Position numbers and translations under genes: made by a program. The notes beneath the pieces were generated by a model, which was not told the origin of the DNA, searched no databases, and was given only the letters and a program-made list of their open reading frames with translations. This document shows positions 39,051 to 49,962 of a stretch of DNA of 64,000 nt, piece after piece; positions within the stretch are counted from its first letter, which is position 1; the number at the start of each line of letters is the position of its first letter. This DNA is from Rhynchopus euleeides (taxonomy: Eukaryota; Euglenozoa; Diplonemea; Diplonemida; Diplonemidae). The DNA lies in contig OY723286.1 in NCBI GenBank assembly GCA_963210315.1, positions 1,116,001 to 1,180,000 of the forward strand, given 5' to 3'.

Positions 39051-39534
39051 ACATTGGGGTAATCAGGCTGGGGGAAAAAACAACAAATCACAACGAATCA
39101 CACCCGATCACAACAAATCACAACGCCAAATGTTGTGATTTGTTGCGATTTGTTGCGATTTGTTGTGGCCAGTTGTGATTTGTTGCGACCAGTTGTGACG
39201 ACTTGTGACCCTTTTGTGATGAGTTGTGATGAGTTGTGATGAGCCTGATGACACACTGCAACCTCAAGGTGACTGGCGACACCTCTCCCACAGTCTGCGG
39301 CACTCTGCCGTGGCGACAAGGCTTCCTGTCATGGGAGATCGCTGCGTGGATCAACGTGGCACCACCCGTGTGCTCGGCAGGTTGTTTCGGCACCTGTTTT
39401 CTCCGTGTCATGCTTTTCGTGAGCGTGTCAGGGATGTTGGCACACGCTGGGGAGGGTTCACATGATGACATAACATATATCAGAAGCACACACCCACGTG
39501 GCGCTGTCCTTGGCAGGACTTTGAAAGTGCCGCC

Positions 39535-39895
39535 TTGATATCCTTGTTGGATAGAACCCTCATATCACACCCTCAATCAGCTGACGATGAGTTGTGATGA
39601 GGTGTGATCTGTTGTGATCTGTTGTGATCGCGATCCAAAATTTCAAAAATTTAAAATTTTGGATCGCGATCACAACAGATCACAACAGATCACACCTCAT
39701 CACAACTCATCACAAAAGGGTCACAAGTCGTCACAACTGGTCACAACAAATCACACCACGTCACACCTAGTCACAACAAATCACAACTGGCCGCAACAAA
39801 TCGCAAAAAATCACAACAAATCGTCAGCTGATTGAGGGTGTGATATGAGGGTTCTATCCAACAAGGATATCAAGGCGGCACTTTCAAAGTCCTGC
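39535..39895. repeat. Long perfect-type palindrome within the foldback element
   Basis: Sequence reading GATATCCTTGTTGGATAGAA, then TTGTGAT words, reaches a centre near 39645 (GCGATCCAAAATTT...AAATTTTGGATCGC) and returns as the reverse complement through GATCACAACAGATCACAACA to TTCTATCCAACAAGGATATC. One arm carries extra TTGTGATTTG words. Confidence 0.85.
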
Positions 39896-40858
39896 CAAGG
39901 ACAGCGCCACGTGGGTGTGTGCTTCTGATATATGTTATGTCATCATGTGAACCCTCCCCAGCGTGTGCCAACATCCCTGACACGCTCACGAAAAGCATGA
40001 CACGGAGAAAACAGGTGCCGAAACAACCTGCCGAGCACACGGGTGGTGCCACGTTGATCCACGCAGCGATCTCCCATGACAGGAATCCTTGTCGCCACGG
40101 CAGAGTCGCCGCAGACTGTGGGAGAGGTGTCGCCAGTCACCTTGAGGTTGCAGTGTGTCATCAGGCTAAGACCCGTGCCCTCTTCACCTCCCCTGTTAGG
40201 TTCCTCCCATATCGTTGCCTGCTTTGGGGCCTGAAGGACATAGGGGTCCAGCAGGCACTTGAGCATCGCAAGGCATGAGTGGCTGTTTCAAACTCCTGGT
40301 GCAAGCACCCGTCATGGTCTGGGGAAGCCCTCCCAGGTAGTTTAACGTCTTGCCCAGGACACAACTGGTCACAACAAATCACAACATTTGCCTTGTGATT
40401 TGTTGTGATCTGTTGTGATCGGGTGTTTGTCCTGGGCAAGACGTTAAACTACCTGGGAGGGCTTCCCCAGACCATGACGGGTGCTTGCACCAGGAGTTTG
40501 AAACAGCCACTCATGCCTTGCGATGCTCACGTGCCTGCTGGACCCGTATGTCCTTCAGGCCCCAAAGCAGGCAACGATATGGGAGCAACCTAATAGGGGA
40601 GGTGAAGAGGGCACGGGTCTTAGCCTGATGACACACTGCAACCTCAAGGTGACTGGCGACACCTCTCCCACAGTCTGCGGCGACTCTGCCGTGGCGACAA
40701 GGCTTCCTGTCATGGGAGATCGCTGCGTGGATCAACGTGGCACCACCCGTGTGCTCGGCAGGTTGTTTCGGCACCTGTTTTCTCCGTGTCATGCTTTTCG
40801 TGAGCGTGTCAGGGATGTTGGCACACGCTGGGGAGGGTTCACATGATGACATAACATA

Positions 40859-41661
40859 CCGTAAACGGAAAAAGGGTGGACCGTAAAAATGTTCCAAGTT
40901 CCCAAAAAAAGGCCAAACGTTCCATCTTTTTTACGGTCCACCATTTATTGGGACTGAATATGGAAAAGACAATGCGTTTTTCGCCCGCGGGCTGGTGGGT
41001 TGCGGGGCGCGGACTGCGGCCTCCACGCCGCAGACACCCACACGTAGGCCTCCCGACCTCCCAGCTTTGGACCCTCCCTCCACCACCGCAACCAACACCA
41101 GCAAGAGAAGCAAGTCCTCCCTGCGTGTGGAAAAGGCACGATCTCACCTCGAGACTCACCCACCACCACACCTCGAGAAGTGTAGTACCATGCAAGGAGC
41201 ATTCCGGTAGAAGTAAAAGTAGAACCTGCTGCACGAGCCCACAAAAGCAGCCACAGTACGGCAGGGCGCGCAGACAGAAGCTGAGACCACCGGGCTCCCT
41301 CCAGATGTAAATTCGTGAATCAGTGCCCGAAAAATTCAGGGAAATCGTACTCCTTTAGTGTAGTACACCCTGCAGTAACTGTGGGAGAACAGTTCCCGGA
41401 CGATGGTGAGTGCACACTCTGTGCTGAGGCCCTGTGGTGTTAATCCTGCAGCTTCAGCCGTACGATTTCCTTGGTTCCTTCGCGACTTCGTCGCGAAGGA
41501 ACTCGTAAAAAAAAACCGCCAAGTCCACGATCCCAACCGTAAAATAGGTGGACCGTAAAAATGTTCCAAGTTCCGGAAAAATCCCATTTGTTCCATCTTT
41601 TTTACGGTCCACCTATAGTACGGTTCACCTTTATTACGGTCCACAATATTTCCGTTTACGG
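40859..41661. mobile_element. Nested 803-bp TIR transposon with TA target duplication
   Basis: Ends are CCGTAAACGGAAA and its inverse TTTCCGTTTACGG. It splits a module that is uninterrupted in an earlier copy: ACATATATCAG at 39474-39484 becomes ACATA + element + TATATCAG, so a TA dinucleotide was duplicated on insertion. Each end also carries a ~66-bp subterminal palindrome starting GGTGGACCGTAAAAATGTTC (40876-40942 and 41550-41613). A hairpin GTTCCTTCGCGAC-TTC-GTCGCGAAGGAAC lies at 41474-41502. No intact transposase is encoded, so this is non-autonomous. TA duplication is the habit of Tc1/mariner-type elements. Confidence 0.9.
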
Positions 41662-41819
41662 TATATCAGAAGCACACACCCACGTGGCGCTGTCCTTGGC
41701 AGGACTTTGAAAGTGCCGCCTTGATATCCTTGTTGGATAGAACCCTCATATCACACCCTCAATCAGCTGACGATCGGGTGTGATTTGTTGTGATTTGTTG
41801 TTTTTTTCCCCAGCCTGAT

Positions 41820-42200
41820 TACCCCATACATGTATATTTCATGCATTTACATGTATTTTACATGTATAATACTTGTCATGCAAGTATTATACATGTAAAA
41901 TACTTGCATGACAAGTAAAATACTTGCATGCAAGTAAAATACATGTATTTTACTTGCATGCAAGTATTTTACTTGTCATGCAAGTATTATACATGTATTT
42001 TACTTGTCGTGCAAGTATTTTACATGTATAATACTTGCATGACAAGTATTATACATGTAAAATACATGTAAATGCATGAAATATACATGTAAAATACATG
42101 TATATCAAGTAAAAATACATGTATAATAGTTGACATGCAAGTATTATACATGTATAATACATGTAAAAATCGGTATTTTTACATGTAAAATTTACAAGAT
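41820..42200. repeat. TACATGTA short-palindrome array, right
   Basis: About 380 bp of ACTTGCATGCAAGT, TACATGTA and CATGACAAGT words. It is longer than the left array and internally palindromic around ACTTGCATGCAAGT at ~41930-41960. Confidence 0.9.
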
Positions 42201-42209
42201 CCCACCGTG

Positions 42210-42622
42210 TGGGTGACCGGGGGGTGGGGGGGGGGGGGTGGGGCAGAAAAAAATACCCCCCGGTGCGTAACGAACGACCACCCTCCCCAGAGTTTTAGCA
42301 GGGAGCGGTCTTCTTGTGAGGAATGGCCCCAATTTTTCAGAGGGCTTCACACAGGGATCGTGTTTGTGTGGGGGGTGGGGGGGGGGGGGGGGGGTGGGGT
42401 GGGGTGGGGAGGGACGGGTCTTCTCAGAGTCGAGAATACCCTCCCCCCCCCCCTCTGCTGGTTCTCCTCTCCCCCCAGTCTGGGTTTATTTTGCAGGCGC
42501 ACAGGTCTCGCTATCGACGCTATTTTCTTTGCCATTTTCTTTTGAAGTCAAACTCTCTCCTTCTTGCAAAAGGAAATCGTGGTAAAAAAATATATAAAGG
42601 CAGGGGAACCTAGCGTGAATGT

Positions 42623-42624
<2 letters not shown>
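42210..42624. other. G-run-rich spacer, no gene seen
   Basis: Contains G runs at about 42219-42239 and 42370-42412 between the foldback element and the (GA)n tract. No gene is supported. Confidence 0.5.

Positions 42625-42682
<58 letters not shown>
42625..42682 (+). repeat. (GA)n microsatellite at the 5' edge of a retrotransposon
   Basis: 58 bp of uninterrupted GA, immediately followed by in-frame reverse transcriptase sequence. Confidence 0.98.
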
Positions 42683-42684
<2 letters not shown>

Positions 42685-45600
42685 CTTGGCCCGAGGCGCT
42701 GAGAACCGCACTGGTGACGCTCATCCCCAAGGGCGAATACGCTGGCGACCCGCTCGGACTTCGGCCCATCACGGTCACGAGCCTGGTGTACCGCATATGG
42801 GCCTGCCGCCGTCTGCAGGATGTTGTCGTATGGCAGGAGGGCTGGATTGACCCCTCTCAACACGGCTTCCGCCCCGGCCACCGCGCCGACGACGCGCTGA
42901 TGGACCTCACGACCCAGATTGAGGAAACGCTCCTGGACAAGGACACCTCGATCTACCTCCTGGCGCTCGACTTCTCGAAATGTTTCGACAGGGTACCCCA
43001 GCGCTTAGTCCTGGAGCTGGCGCGTGCAATGGGGCTGCACGAGCGCATCCTCCGGCCGCTGGAAGCGATGTACTCGCGCCTCCGCCGTCGCTTCAAGACC
43101 CCACTCGGAGTGGGGGGGGAGTTCGATGTGACGAACGGAATTCTTCAGGGCTGCCCATTGTCGGTCGTCCTCATCAACGCGCTGCTCTCCGTCCTGGTGA
43201 AAGCGATCCAGGAAGAGAGCGGGGGGGCCCTCAGCATATCGTACGCGGATGACGCCACTATCATCTCGCGTGTCTCTGAGGCGCTGACACAACGTGGCGC
43301 GGACATCACGGGCGAGTTCTGCGCAATAACGGGAATGCGCCTAAACGAAAAGAAGACCATTGCCATGGGCGTGCATCGCGTGGACCCCTCCTCTGGCGCA
43401 CGCCCTCGATATGTCGGCACCATCGCTGTAAATGGGGCCACCTTCCCCACCAAAACCGCCTCACCTGCACTAGGCGTGCGCGTCTGTGTGTCACCAGCGT
43501 TCATAGACCGCGGCGACGACGGACGGGCGAGTAAAGCGCATGCCCCCTTACGCCGCCTGGGCAGCTCGCCTGCGACCTTTGAGCAGCGACACGGCCTGAT
43601 TGCTGGCGCAGTCATGCCCCGAGCGATCTTCGGTGGCTGGTATGCGCCCATTGACCACCGGGTCCTCCGCGACCTAGAGACCCGAGCCTCAAACTGCCTA
43701 TACGGTGACCGCCATCCCTCCCGCAGCACCGCAGCGGCCCTCTCCATTGCCTCGAAGGGACACCTCCTTCACCCAGGAATCATAGTGCCGTATCGCATGC
43801 TGCTCCTACTTCTAGACTCCTGCCGCCGCCTACCAGAATTGATCCCGCGATTCAACCGCATTCGGGCCATGTATGCGCAAAAAACACGCATCGACGTCCC
43901 CCTCGGGCCTATCGGGCTTGCGCTCAAAAAAGGACTGCCGCCGGCCTCCCTCACCTGCGGCGATGATGTTTCCCTCATATCTGCTCCAGGAGGTTCCGAA
44001 CCACTGCTTTCACTCGAAGTGGCGGCACGGAACCATGTGCTACGCGAGGCGCTGCGTCACAACATCTGGCGAAGGCTTGCTATCTCCAGACCCTCCTTCG
44101 GCGGTGTGGAGGACGGCGTTGACACCGTGCTGACAAACGACTTCTGGCAATCATGTGGGGATCCTGTGCTCGCCGCTGCGATGCGCTGCATTATTGTTGG
44201 GGGCGTGTTCCTGGCAGACCGCTGGGGACGCAATAAGCTTGGGGCTGCGACGGACTCCGCGCCTGACGGGCCGGAGGCCGAGCGCTCGACCGCTCCTACT
44301 CCACCTCCTGTGACCGCTGCCGACCACGCCACAGCACCCGCGGACGGCGACGCTGCCGGTGACACCGATGATGACGACGACTCGTCGAGCTCAGCCCCGT
44401 CCGAGTTCGATGTCCTCGACGACTCGGGTGAGGTGCCCCTACCCCTCACAGCAACACAGCCGGAGCCGGGTAGCGACCGCCTCTGCCGGAATTGCGATAC
44501 GGGCTCCCCCGAAACCGTCACGCATCTCTTCTGGGAATGCCCTGCCCACAACGACGTCCGTGCCCGGGAGCGGTACGCGGGTCTCTGTGAGGAGCGCCTC
44601 TCATGGCCGCCCTGCCTAGCCAACTGGGGCATCATACCGAAACCCCTATCCGGTACGGTGCGGGCGAAGGACCTGCACCACCTAATGAGCACGATAGTCG
44701 CCCGCAGAGATGTGCTGGAACGTGAGCGCCTCGGGGTATCCCCAACTGTTTGCGCGTGGGACGCAGCGCTAGCGCGACCCGCTGCGCCCCATCAGTCCGA
44801 CCTGGCCTCACTGCCGGACAACCCACCCCGCTGGACTCACGGAGAGTGCATCATGCGTGCCCTGCGGGCCTGGCTCGGTCGTCTCACCTGGACGAGGGAG
44901 GGGTCCGTCTCCTTCTGCGAGCTCGCCATCGACTTCGAGGTCTTCTCCGGGCTCGACGTCTGCCCGATCGCTACTGGCGCCCCGGCAGGAACCCAGCCCG
45001 CCCCACTCAACATGCGTGGACGCATGATGGGGCAGATGTTGAAATACCTTGTCTCCCAGTGTGAAGCAGTTAACCTCCGCGCGCCCCTGCCTGGCGCGTT
45101 TGTCTCGCGTGTCTACTGCCTCCGCGCGGTGGGGGTGAAGGAAGTCTGGGGCGGTCTTGAGCCGCGCCCCCGCTTTGCCTGCCACGGGCTCACCACCCGT
45201 ATCCTGATCGAGCAGATTCCCCGCGCGATCCACTGGGCCTCGAGCAAGTCGTGGGGCCTGGACCTTACCCCGTCGTATACCGAGGTGCCCGACCGGGACA
45301 CGCGAAGCGAACAGTGGGACCCTACTCCCGTAGCCCCCACCCGTGACCCCCTCGACACGGTCAGCCCGAGGTCGGCGCCGTGCGGCGCTGAGCGCTATGC
45401 CCCCCGTTCGGAGGTGCTGGCTCGCAACGTCTGCAGGGCCCACTCCAAGCCCAAGTGCCATGACTGCGACGCGGCGGGGCACAACCGAACCCTGCGAATG
45501 GAAGACTGCTGCCGGGCCCACCACCGCCAGGATGACGGACTGCCCGTGCAGTTCTGCAGCACGCACCGGCTGCTCCGCTGCGGCACCTGCAGCTCCTCCA

Positions 45601-46469
45601 ACATGTGCTGCAAGCGTGGCCACCACGGCTGCCGCGACCATGACCTGCCCCCCTGCGGGGTCTGCGCCTCTCTGCCTGAGATGGATGACAGACGCCCCAC
45701 CGCTTGCTGCAAGAAGGGCCACCACGCCCCTCCCGCCCCTGCGACGCCTGTGGAGGCAGACGCCCCCACCCCGCCGCCCCATGTGCCGCCAACCCCGCCC
45801 TTCCCAGAGGCGACTGCGCCTACCGTGGGGGATCTTCCCTCCACCACGCCACCCCGTGTGCCTGCGCCTCAGCCCTCCCCTGAAGCGACCCCGTGTCCCG
45901 CTACTCCCGAGCCCGCCACCCCTCCAGTTATCCTGAAGAGGCTGGCCCATACCGTGTGCTCCCCGGGCTCACCCCACCGCCACCTGATGCAGCCTCGTAG
46001 GAGGCTCTCACCCGACGGCGTCAGGCCATCCATCCCCGCCGTGGCGCAGCTGAAGCGCACCGCCTTAGAGGCGCATACCGGTTCCACCCCGGCACTGCCT
46101 GCCCAAAGGCCTAGGGTCGACCACGTGATCCCCACCGCTGACGCTGACGCTGACGTGGGCGCCGCTGATCCGGACCCACCTTCTCCTACTACCTCCCCTC
46201 CCGACGGCGTGTCCGTTGACGCAGCCCTTCCCCAAAGGCCCCGTTCTGGTGCCTCTTCCTCCTCCGCCCGTGCGCGGTCACCGCACGCGCCTACAGGCTT
46301 CCGGGCCTACCTTAATCCTCCTTCCTCACGTAGCGCGTCACCGGGCGCTACAGACCGTGTGGCGCCTGCGCCTCCTCCTCCTCCTGTGTCACTTCCCTCA
46401 CCCCACCAGAGCAGCTCCTCTCTCAAACAAGGGGAGTCTACCGGGCCGCGGGCCCGCGTAGTTAAGTAG
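42683..46469 (+). pseudogene. Truncated retrotransposon ORF2: reverse transcriptase, CCHC knuckle, Cys/His cluster
   Basis: About 1260 codons remain open to the stop at 46469. The reverse transcriptase starts mid-domain at WPEALRTALVTLIPKGEY, then RPITVTSLVYRIW, GFRPGHRADDAL, LDFSKCFDRVP, NGILQGCPLSV and the catalytic YADD (43242-43253). A CCHC knuckle CRNCDTGSPETVTHLFWEC lies near 44482-44540, then the block ELAIDFEVFSGLDV shared with the retrotransposon at 19-27 kb. Instead of RNase H, the C-terminus has an unfamiliar Cys/His cluster (45430-45720: CRAHSKPKCHDC, DCCRAHHRQ, FCSTHRLLRCGTC, CCKRGHHGC, CGVC, CCKKGHH) and a ~250-residue Pro/Ala/Ser tail. Technically the frame has an upstream ATG that reads through the GA tract as Arg-Glu repeats, but that is not a meaningful start. 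Confidence 0.88.
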
Positions 46470-46524
46470 ACGACACCCTTGGGGTGCGAGTATTTTCGTT
46501 TCGGGGATATTCACACTATAAGCA

Positions 46525-46527
<3 letters not shown>
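42683..46527 (+). mobile_element. 5'-truncated non-LTR retrotransposon between two (GA)n tracts
   Basis: The copy begins inside the reverse transcriptase domain, has no endonuclease or ORF1, and keeps its 3' end including a short 3' tail (46470-46527) with a CACCC...GGGTG hairpin and no poly(A). The left boundary is a GA tract (42625-42682) and the right boundary another (46528-46558), as expected for insertion into a GA microsatellite that was duplicated. Confidence 0.85.

Positions 46528-46558
<31 letters not shown>
46528..46558 (+). repeat. (GA)n microsatellite at the 3' edge of the retrotransposon
   Basis: 31 bp of GA directly after the retrotransposon 3' tail, followed by a degenerate GGAGAGAGGG stretch. 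Confidence 0.97.
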
Positions 46559-46566
<8 letters not shown>

Positions 46567-48002
46567 GGAACAGGCCTTGTTTCGGTGAATGATTCTGCGA
46601 GAAACCACCAACACAACACCCTTTGCTGTTGCGTCCAAGAGGGAGAGAGAGAGAAGATGGGCGATGGGACGACAAGGAAAAAGAGAAGAGAAAGGTGAAT
46701 GAGCAGAGTGCTGATACCGGGTTTCCTTCTGGAGGAATTCGTGGAATAACCCATCGCCGATACACATTGTACATAGTAACCGAATGCCGAAACACACACA
46801 CACACACACACCCCCTAAACGTCCTTAAGCCGTTTTCGGCACACTTCATTTCAGCGATGACCACTTTGCTCAGCCAAACACAATAGAACCCCACAGAGAA
46901 CCCCCCCATCGGGGGGACACCTCGGAGCCCCCCCCCCCCCATGTCCCTGTTTCTCCCACACAATCCGAATACCTCGCATGTAAAGTGTTTCGCAGGGTTA
47001 CAGAAATTCATAGAAGACCCCCCAACCCCCCCCCCCTCCACACTCCCGCGACAACCTTACCGTCGCTCAAACGAAAGGCACAACACAGCAGAGTCGAATC
47101 GCATTGATACCGGCTCAGATAGATGTGTCCGACCCGTCTACCCCCACAGCCTCCCAACCCCCCCACTGTGGGGTGCATTCAGCACTGTGAATGCAGGGAA
47201 ACCTGCCAGCAAAAGCAACAATGCAAATGCAAGATGGGATCGGGGGGGAGGGTGGGGGGTGCGTGTGTGCGTGGGTGGAGTGAGTGGGAGTCGGTTAAAT
47301 CACCCCCCTCCCCCCCCCTCTGACTCTGCCCAAAGCTGCGGCCGCACTGCAAGGGGCCAGAAAAAAAAGTGCTCAAGAAGCACTTGGGTCTGGCGCCCGC
47401 TGCTGGGGGAGCCCCAGGGAAATGAGTTTTGTGCTGGGGGGAGGGGGAACAGGGGTGCTGCTGCTGTTGCCTGCTAGAGAGGCGGAAGGGCGAGAGAAAA
47501 GGGGAGTTCTCCCCCACTCCCCCCCCCCTCCACATAACAACACACCACCGCAACACAACACACACTTTTATTTGAGATCTTTCAAAAATAAATGGGGTTC
47601 GTTAGCCAAAATAAAGCCTCTTTGTGTTCGTTTTGTATTTTTTTTTAAGCACACTCGTGTGAGCGGAAAGCGCCCCACCACAGCTGCAACCAAACGTGCT
47701 CTATACACTAACCCCACCCTTCATCAGGCTCAGGGTGTGATCAGTTCAGGGTTTTGTGTGTAGAAGCGTCAACGCAACAAACAAAAGGAAATTCATCAGA
47801 GCGGTTGTAGCTGTGAAGTGATAGGGCGCTTTTTGGCTTTTTCCATGAAATATATTAACCCCCCCACACTCAGGAGGGACTTACTGGTGGCGCACGAGCG
47901 CACGAGTGCAAGAGTGCAAGAGCACTGTTTCTGATGACACTGCTCTCACAAAGAACCCAGGGGTTTGTTTGTGCGCACGAGCGATTCGGCTTTTTCGCAG
48001 TC
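46559..48002. other. Gene-free tract with simple repeats
   Basis: A short (CA)n tract (about 46793-46811), C and G runs, and a segment (47691-47778) that shares AAACGTGCTCTA-ACAC, CCTTCATCAGGC and AGAAGCGTCAACGC with repeat copies A and B at 27837-27906 and 29473-29543. No gene is supported. Confidence 0.5.
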
Positions 48003-48017
48003 GGGGGGGGGGGGGGG

Positions 48018-49168
48018 TAGGGGGGGTCAAATGCCACCCTTTTACGTGGACAAACACGATTTTTCAAAAAACCAGCGCAGAGGCCCCAAAGCCCCCGTAA
48101 ACCCTCCAAACCCCCCCAGATCGGTCCGGAAACCCATCGAACCCCACTTTTCCACCATTCCGGGCACCTCAGGTGCCCGAATTGGGGTACCTAAATTTTG
48201 TGCCACCGTTTGGTACCGTACAGTGCCACTGTGTGGGAGGTTGGAAAAGAAAATGCCCCAACACACCACATCTGAGGGTTGCAATGCATGTTGCTTGCCA
48301 ACCACGTCATCCGGTGGGTGTCAGGCGCTATGTAGGTGGCATTAGCCAGGTCTTCGATGTGTTCTGGCTTGTATATATACCTCCCTGCCACCATGCACCG
48401 GGAGGCTGCCTGTAGGTACGGAACAGTCCAGATGGTCGTGTGATTCCTGTGCAGCAGTGCTCCACAACCGGGATGTGTTGACAACGACTGTTGCAACACG
48501 AGCTGTACATTCCGGGAACACATGAAGTGCGCTGTCGTGGTACCCATTGTGCCAGAATTGGTAGTTGCTGCGGTCTACTTTGCCTGGCCCAAGAGCACTG
48601 GTACTGAACGGTGCAATATGCGTGGCGAGGTGAATACAACGGAATCGCGCAAAGTCAATACAGCTCTCGGATGGCGGGTGGTGGTGCCACTAGTGTGTGA
48701 CGTTCACTCGAGGATACAACGCATCACAATGAATCAGCAACCGTGGACCGAGTACAATACGCTCTCTGTGGCTGGTGTGGGGGACAAAGGCAGTGCCTGT
48801 GCCGCAGGCAGGGAGGTATATATACAAGCCAGAACACATCGAAGACCTGGCTAATGCCACCTACATAGCCCCTGACACCCACCGGATGACGTGGTTGGCA
48901 AGCAACATGCATTGCAACCCTCAGATGTGGTGTGTTGGGGCATTTTCTTTTCCAACCTCCCACACAGTGGCACTGTACGGTACCAAACGGTGGCACAAAA
49001 TTTAGGTACCCCAATTCGGGCACCTGAGGTGCCCGGAATGGTGGAAAAGTGGGGTTCGATGGGTTTCCGGACCGATCTGGGGGGGTTTGGAGGGTTTACG
49101 GGGGCTTTGGGGCCTCTGCGCCGGTTTTTTGAAAAATCGTGTTTGTCACCCCCATTTGACCCCCCCTA
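48018..49168 (+). mobile_element. Poly-G-bounded TIR element, short type, copy 1
   Basis: 1151 bp from TAGGGGGGGTCAAATG to CATTTGACCCCCCCTA. Terminal inverted repeats are ~370 bp (48018-48389 and 48807-49168) and nearly identical apart from a different 20-bp block just inside each end. The interior of ~417 bp has no recognisable ORF. The flanks on the plus strand are 15 G (48003-48017) and 14 G (49169-49182). Confidence 0.9.
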
Positions 49169-49182
49169 GGGGGGGGGGGGGG

Positions 49183-49834
49183 AATGTTTGGGGTGGGTGA
49201 AATCGCGGTCCAAGGAAAAAGCCCCCCCCTCCCCTCCCCCACCCACACCCCAGAGAAATCACACAGGGTTTCCCCACGCCACCCCCCACAGTGCCCATGC
49301 AGGGCACAAGGCTGTAGCAGACCTCCCTCCAGCCCCACACCCACCATCACCGTTCACCCTTCCAGTCGCCCCCCCCCCCCCTACCCACCACCACTACCAC
49401 CCTCCCTCCCAATACACTCGCTTCATCCAGTGAGAGAAGCAGAGAAGCAGGCCAGAGAACCACGACAATAAAATACGACACCAACCTTTTGCAACTTTTT
49501 CTGGCTCCCTTTCCCTTTCTGGCTCCCTTTCCCCCTCCCCTCCAAGGGAGGGGGGGGTGGGGGGAAGGAGTGGCGGGGAGCAAAGGGGGAAGGGAGAGAG
49601 GTGGCATGCTAGTTGGGGGGGATCAGGTGGGTAGGGTAGGGAAGGGGAGGGAAGGGAGGGAGGGGTGAGGTCACCACCCCCTCCCCGGGGCCCGATCCCT
49701 CCCTCCCTCCCTCCCACCACCACCACCGCCACCCTTCCCCTTTAGGCTGTCAAATGTGTCAAATATTAGCGTGGTCGCGCTGCTCCTTCTGTCCGTGGCG
49801 TTTTTTGCGAGTGACAAAAGAGGGAGGGGTATGG

Positions 49835-49867
<33 letters not shown>

Positions 49868-49947
49868 AACGGAGCACACGCTGTGAAGCGCGGCAACCAT
49901 GGGGTGGGGTGGGGCGATGGGATGCGTGTGTTGAAAAAAAACGGGGC
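49183..49947. other. Gene-free spacer between two elements
   Basis: Contains C runs, G runs and a (GA)n tract (about 49831-49857). No gene is supported. Confidence 0.5.
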
Positions 49948-49962
49948 GGGGGGGGGGGGGGG

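Larger units (their letters stand above)
38837..42209. mobile_element. 3.4 kb composite foldback element
   Basis: Outer ends are CACGGTGGGATCTTG (38837) and its reverse complement ending 42209. Inverted homology extends inward through TACATGTA-rich arrays, the GGGTAATCAGGCTGGGG block (39056-39072; inverse at ~41807-41823) and CACAACAAATCACA words. Inside, a ~350-bp module X (39241-39600) is followed by its inverted copy (about 39826-40163), a palindrome centred near 40395, and a third, direct copy of X (40622-40858 plus 41662-41775) split by a nested transposon. No transposase-like ORF is visible and module X has open frames on both strands that I do not recognise. Confidence 0.85.

Noticed and set aside
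39241..40897. Conserved open frames on both strands of module X in the foldback element
   Set aside because: They appear three times only because the module is copied; both strands are open at once and no domain is recognisable.
42564..42682. N-terminal extension with Arg-Glu repeats on the truncated reverse transcriptase
   Set aside because: It is the GA microsatellite read in frame; the true 5' part of the ORF is missing.
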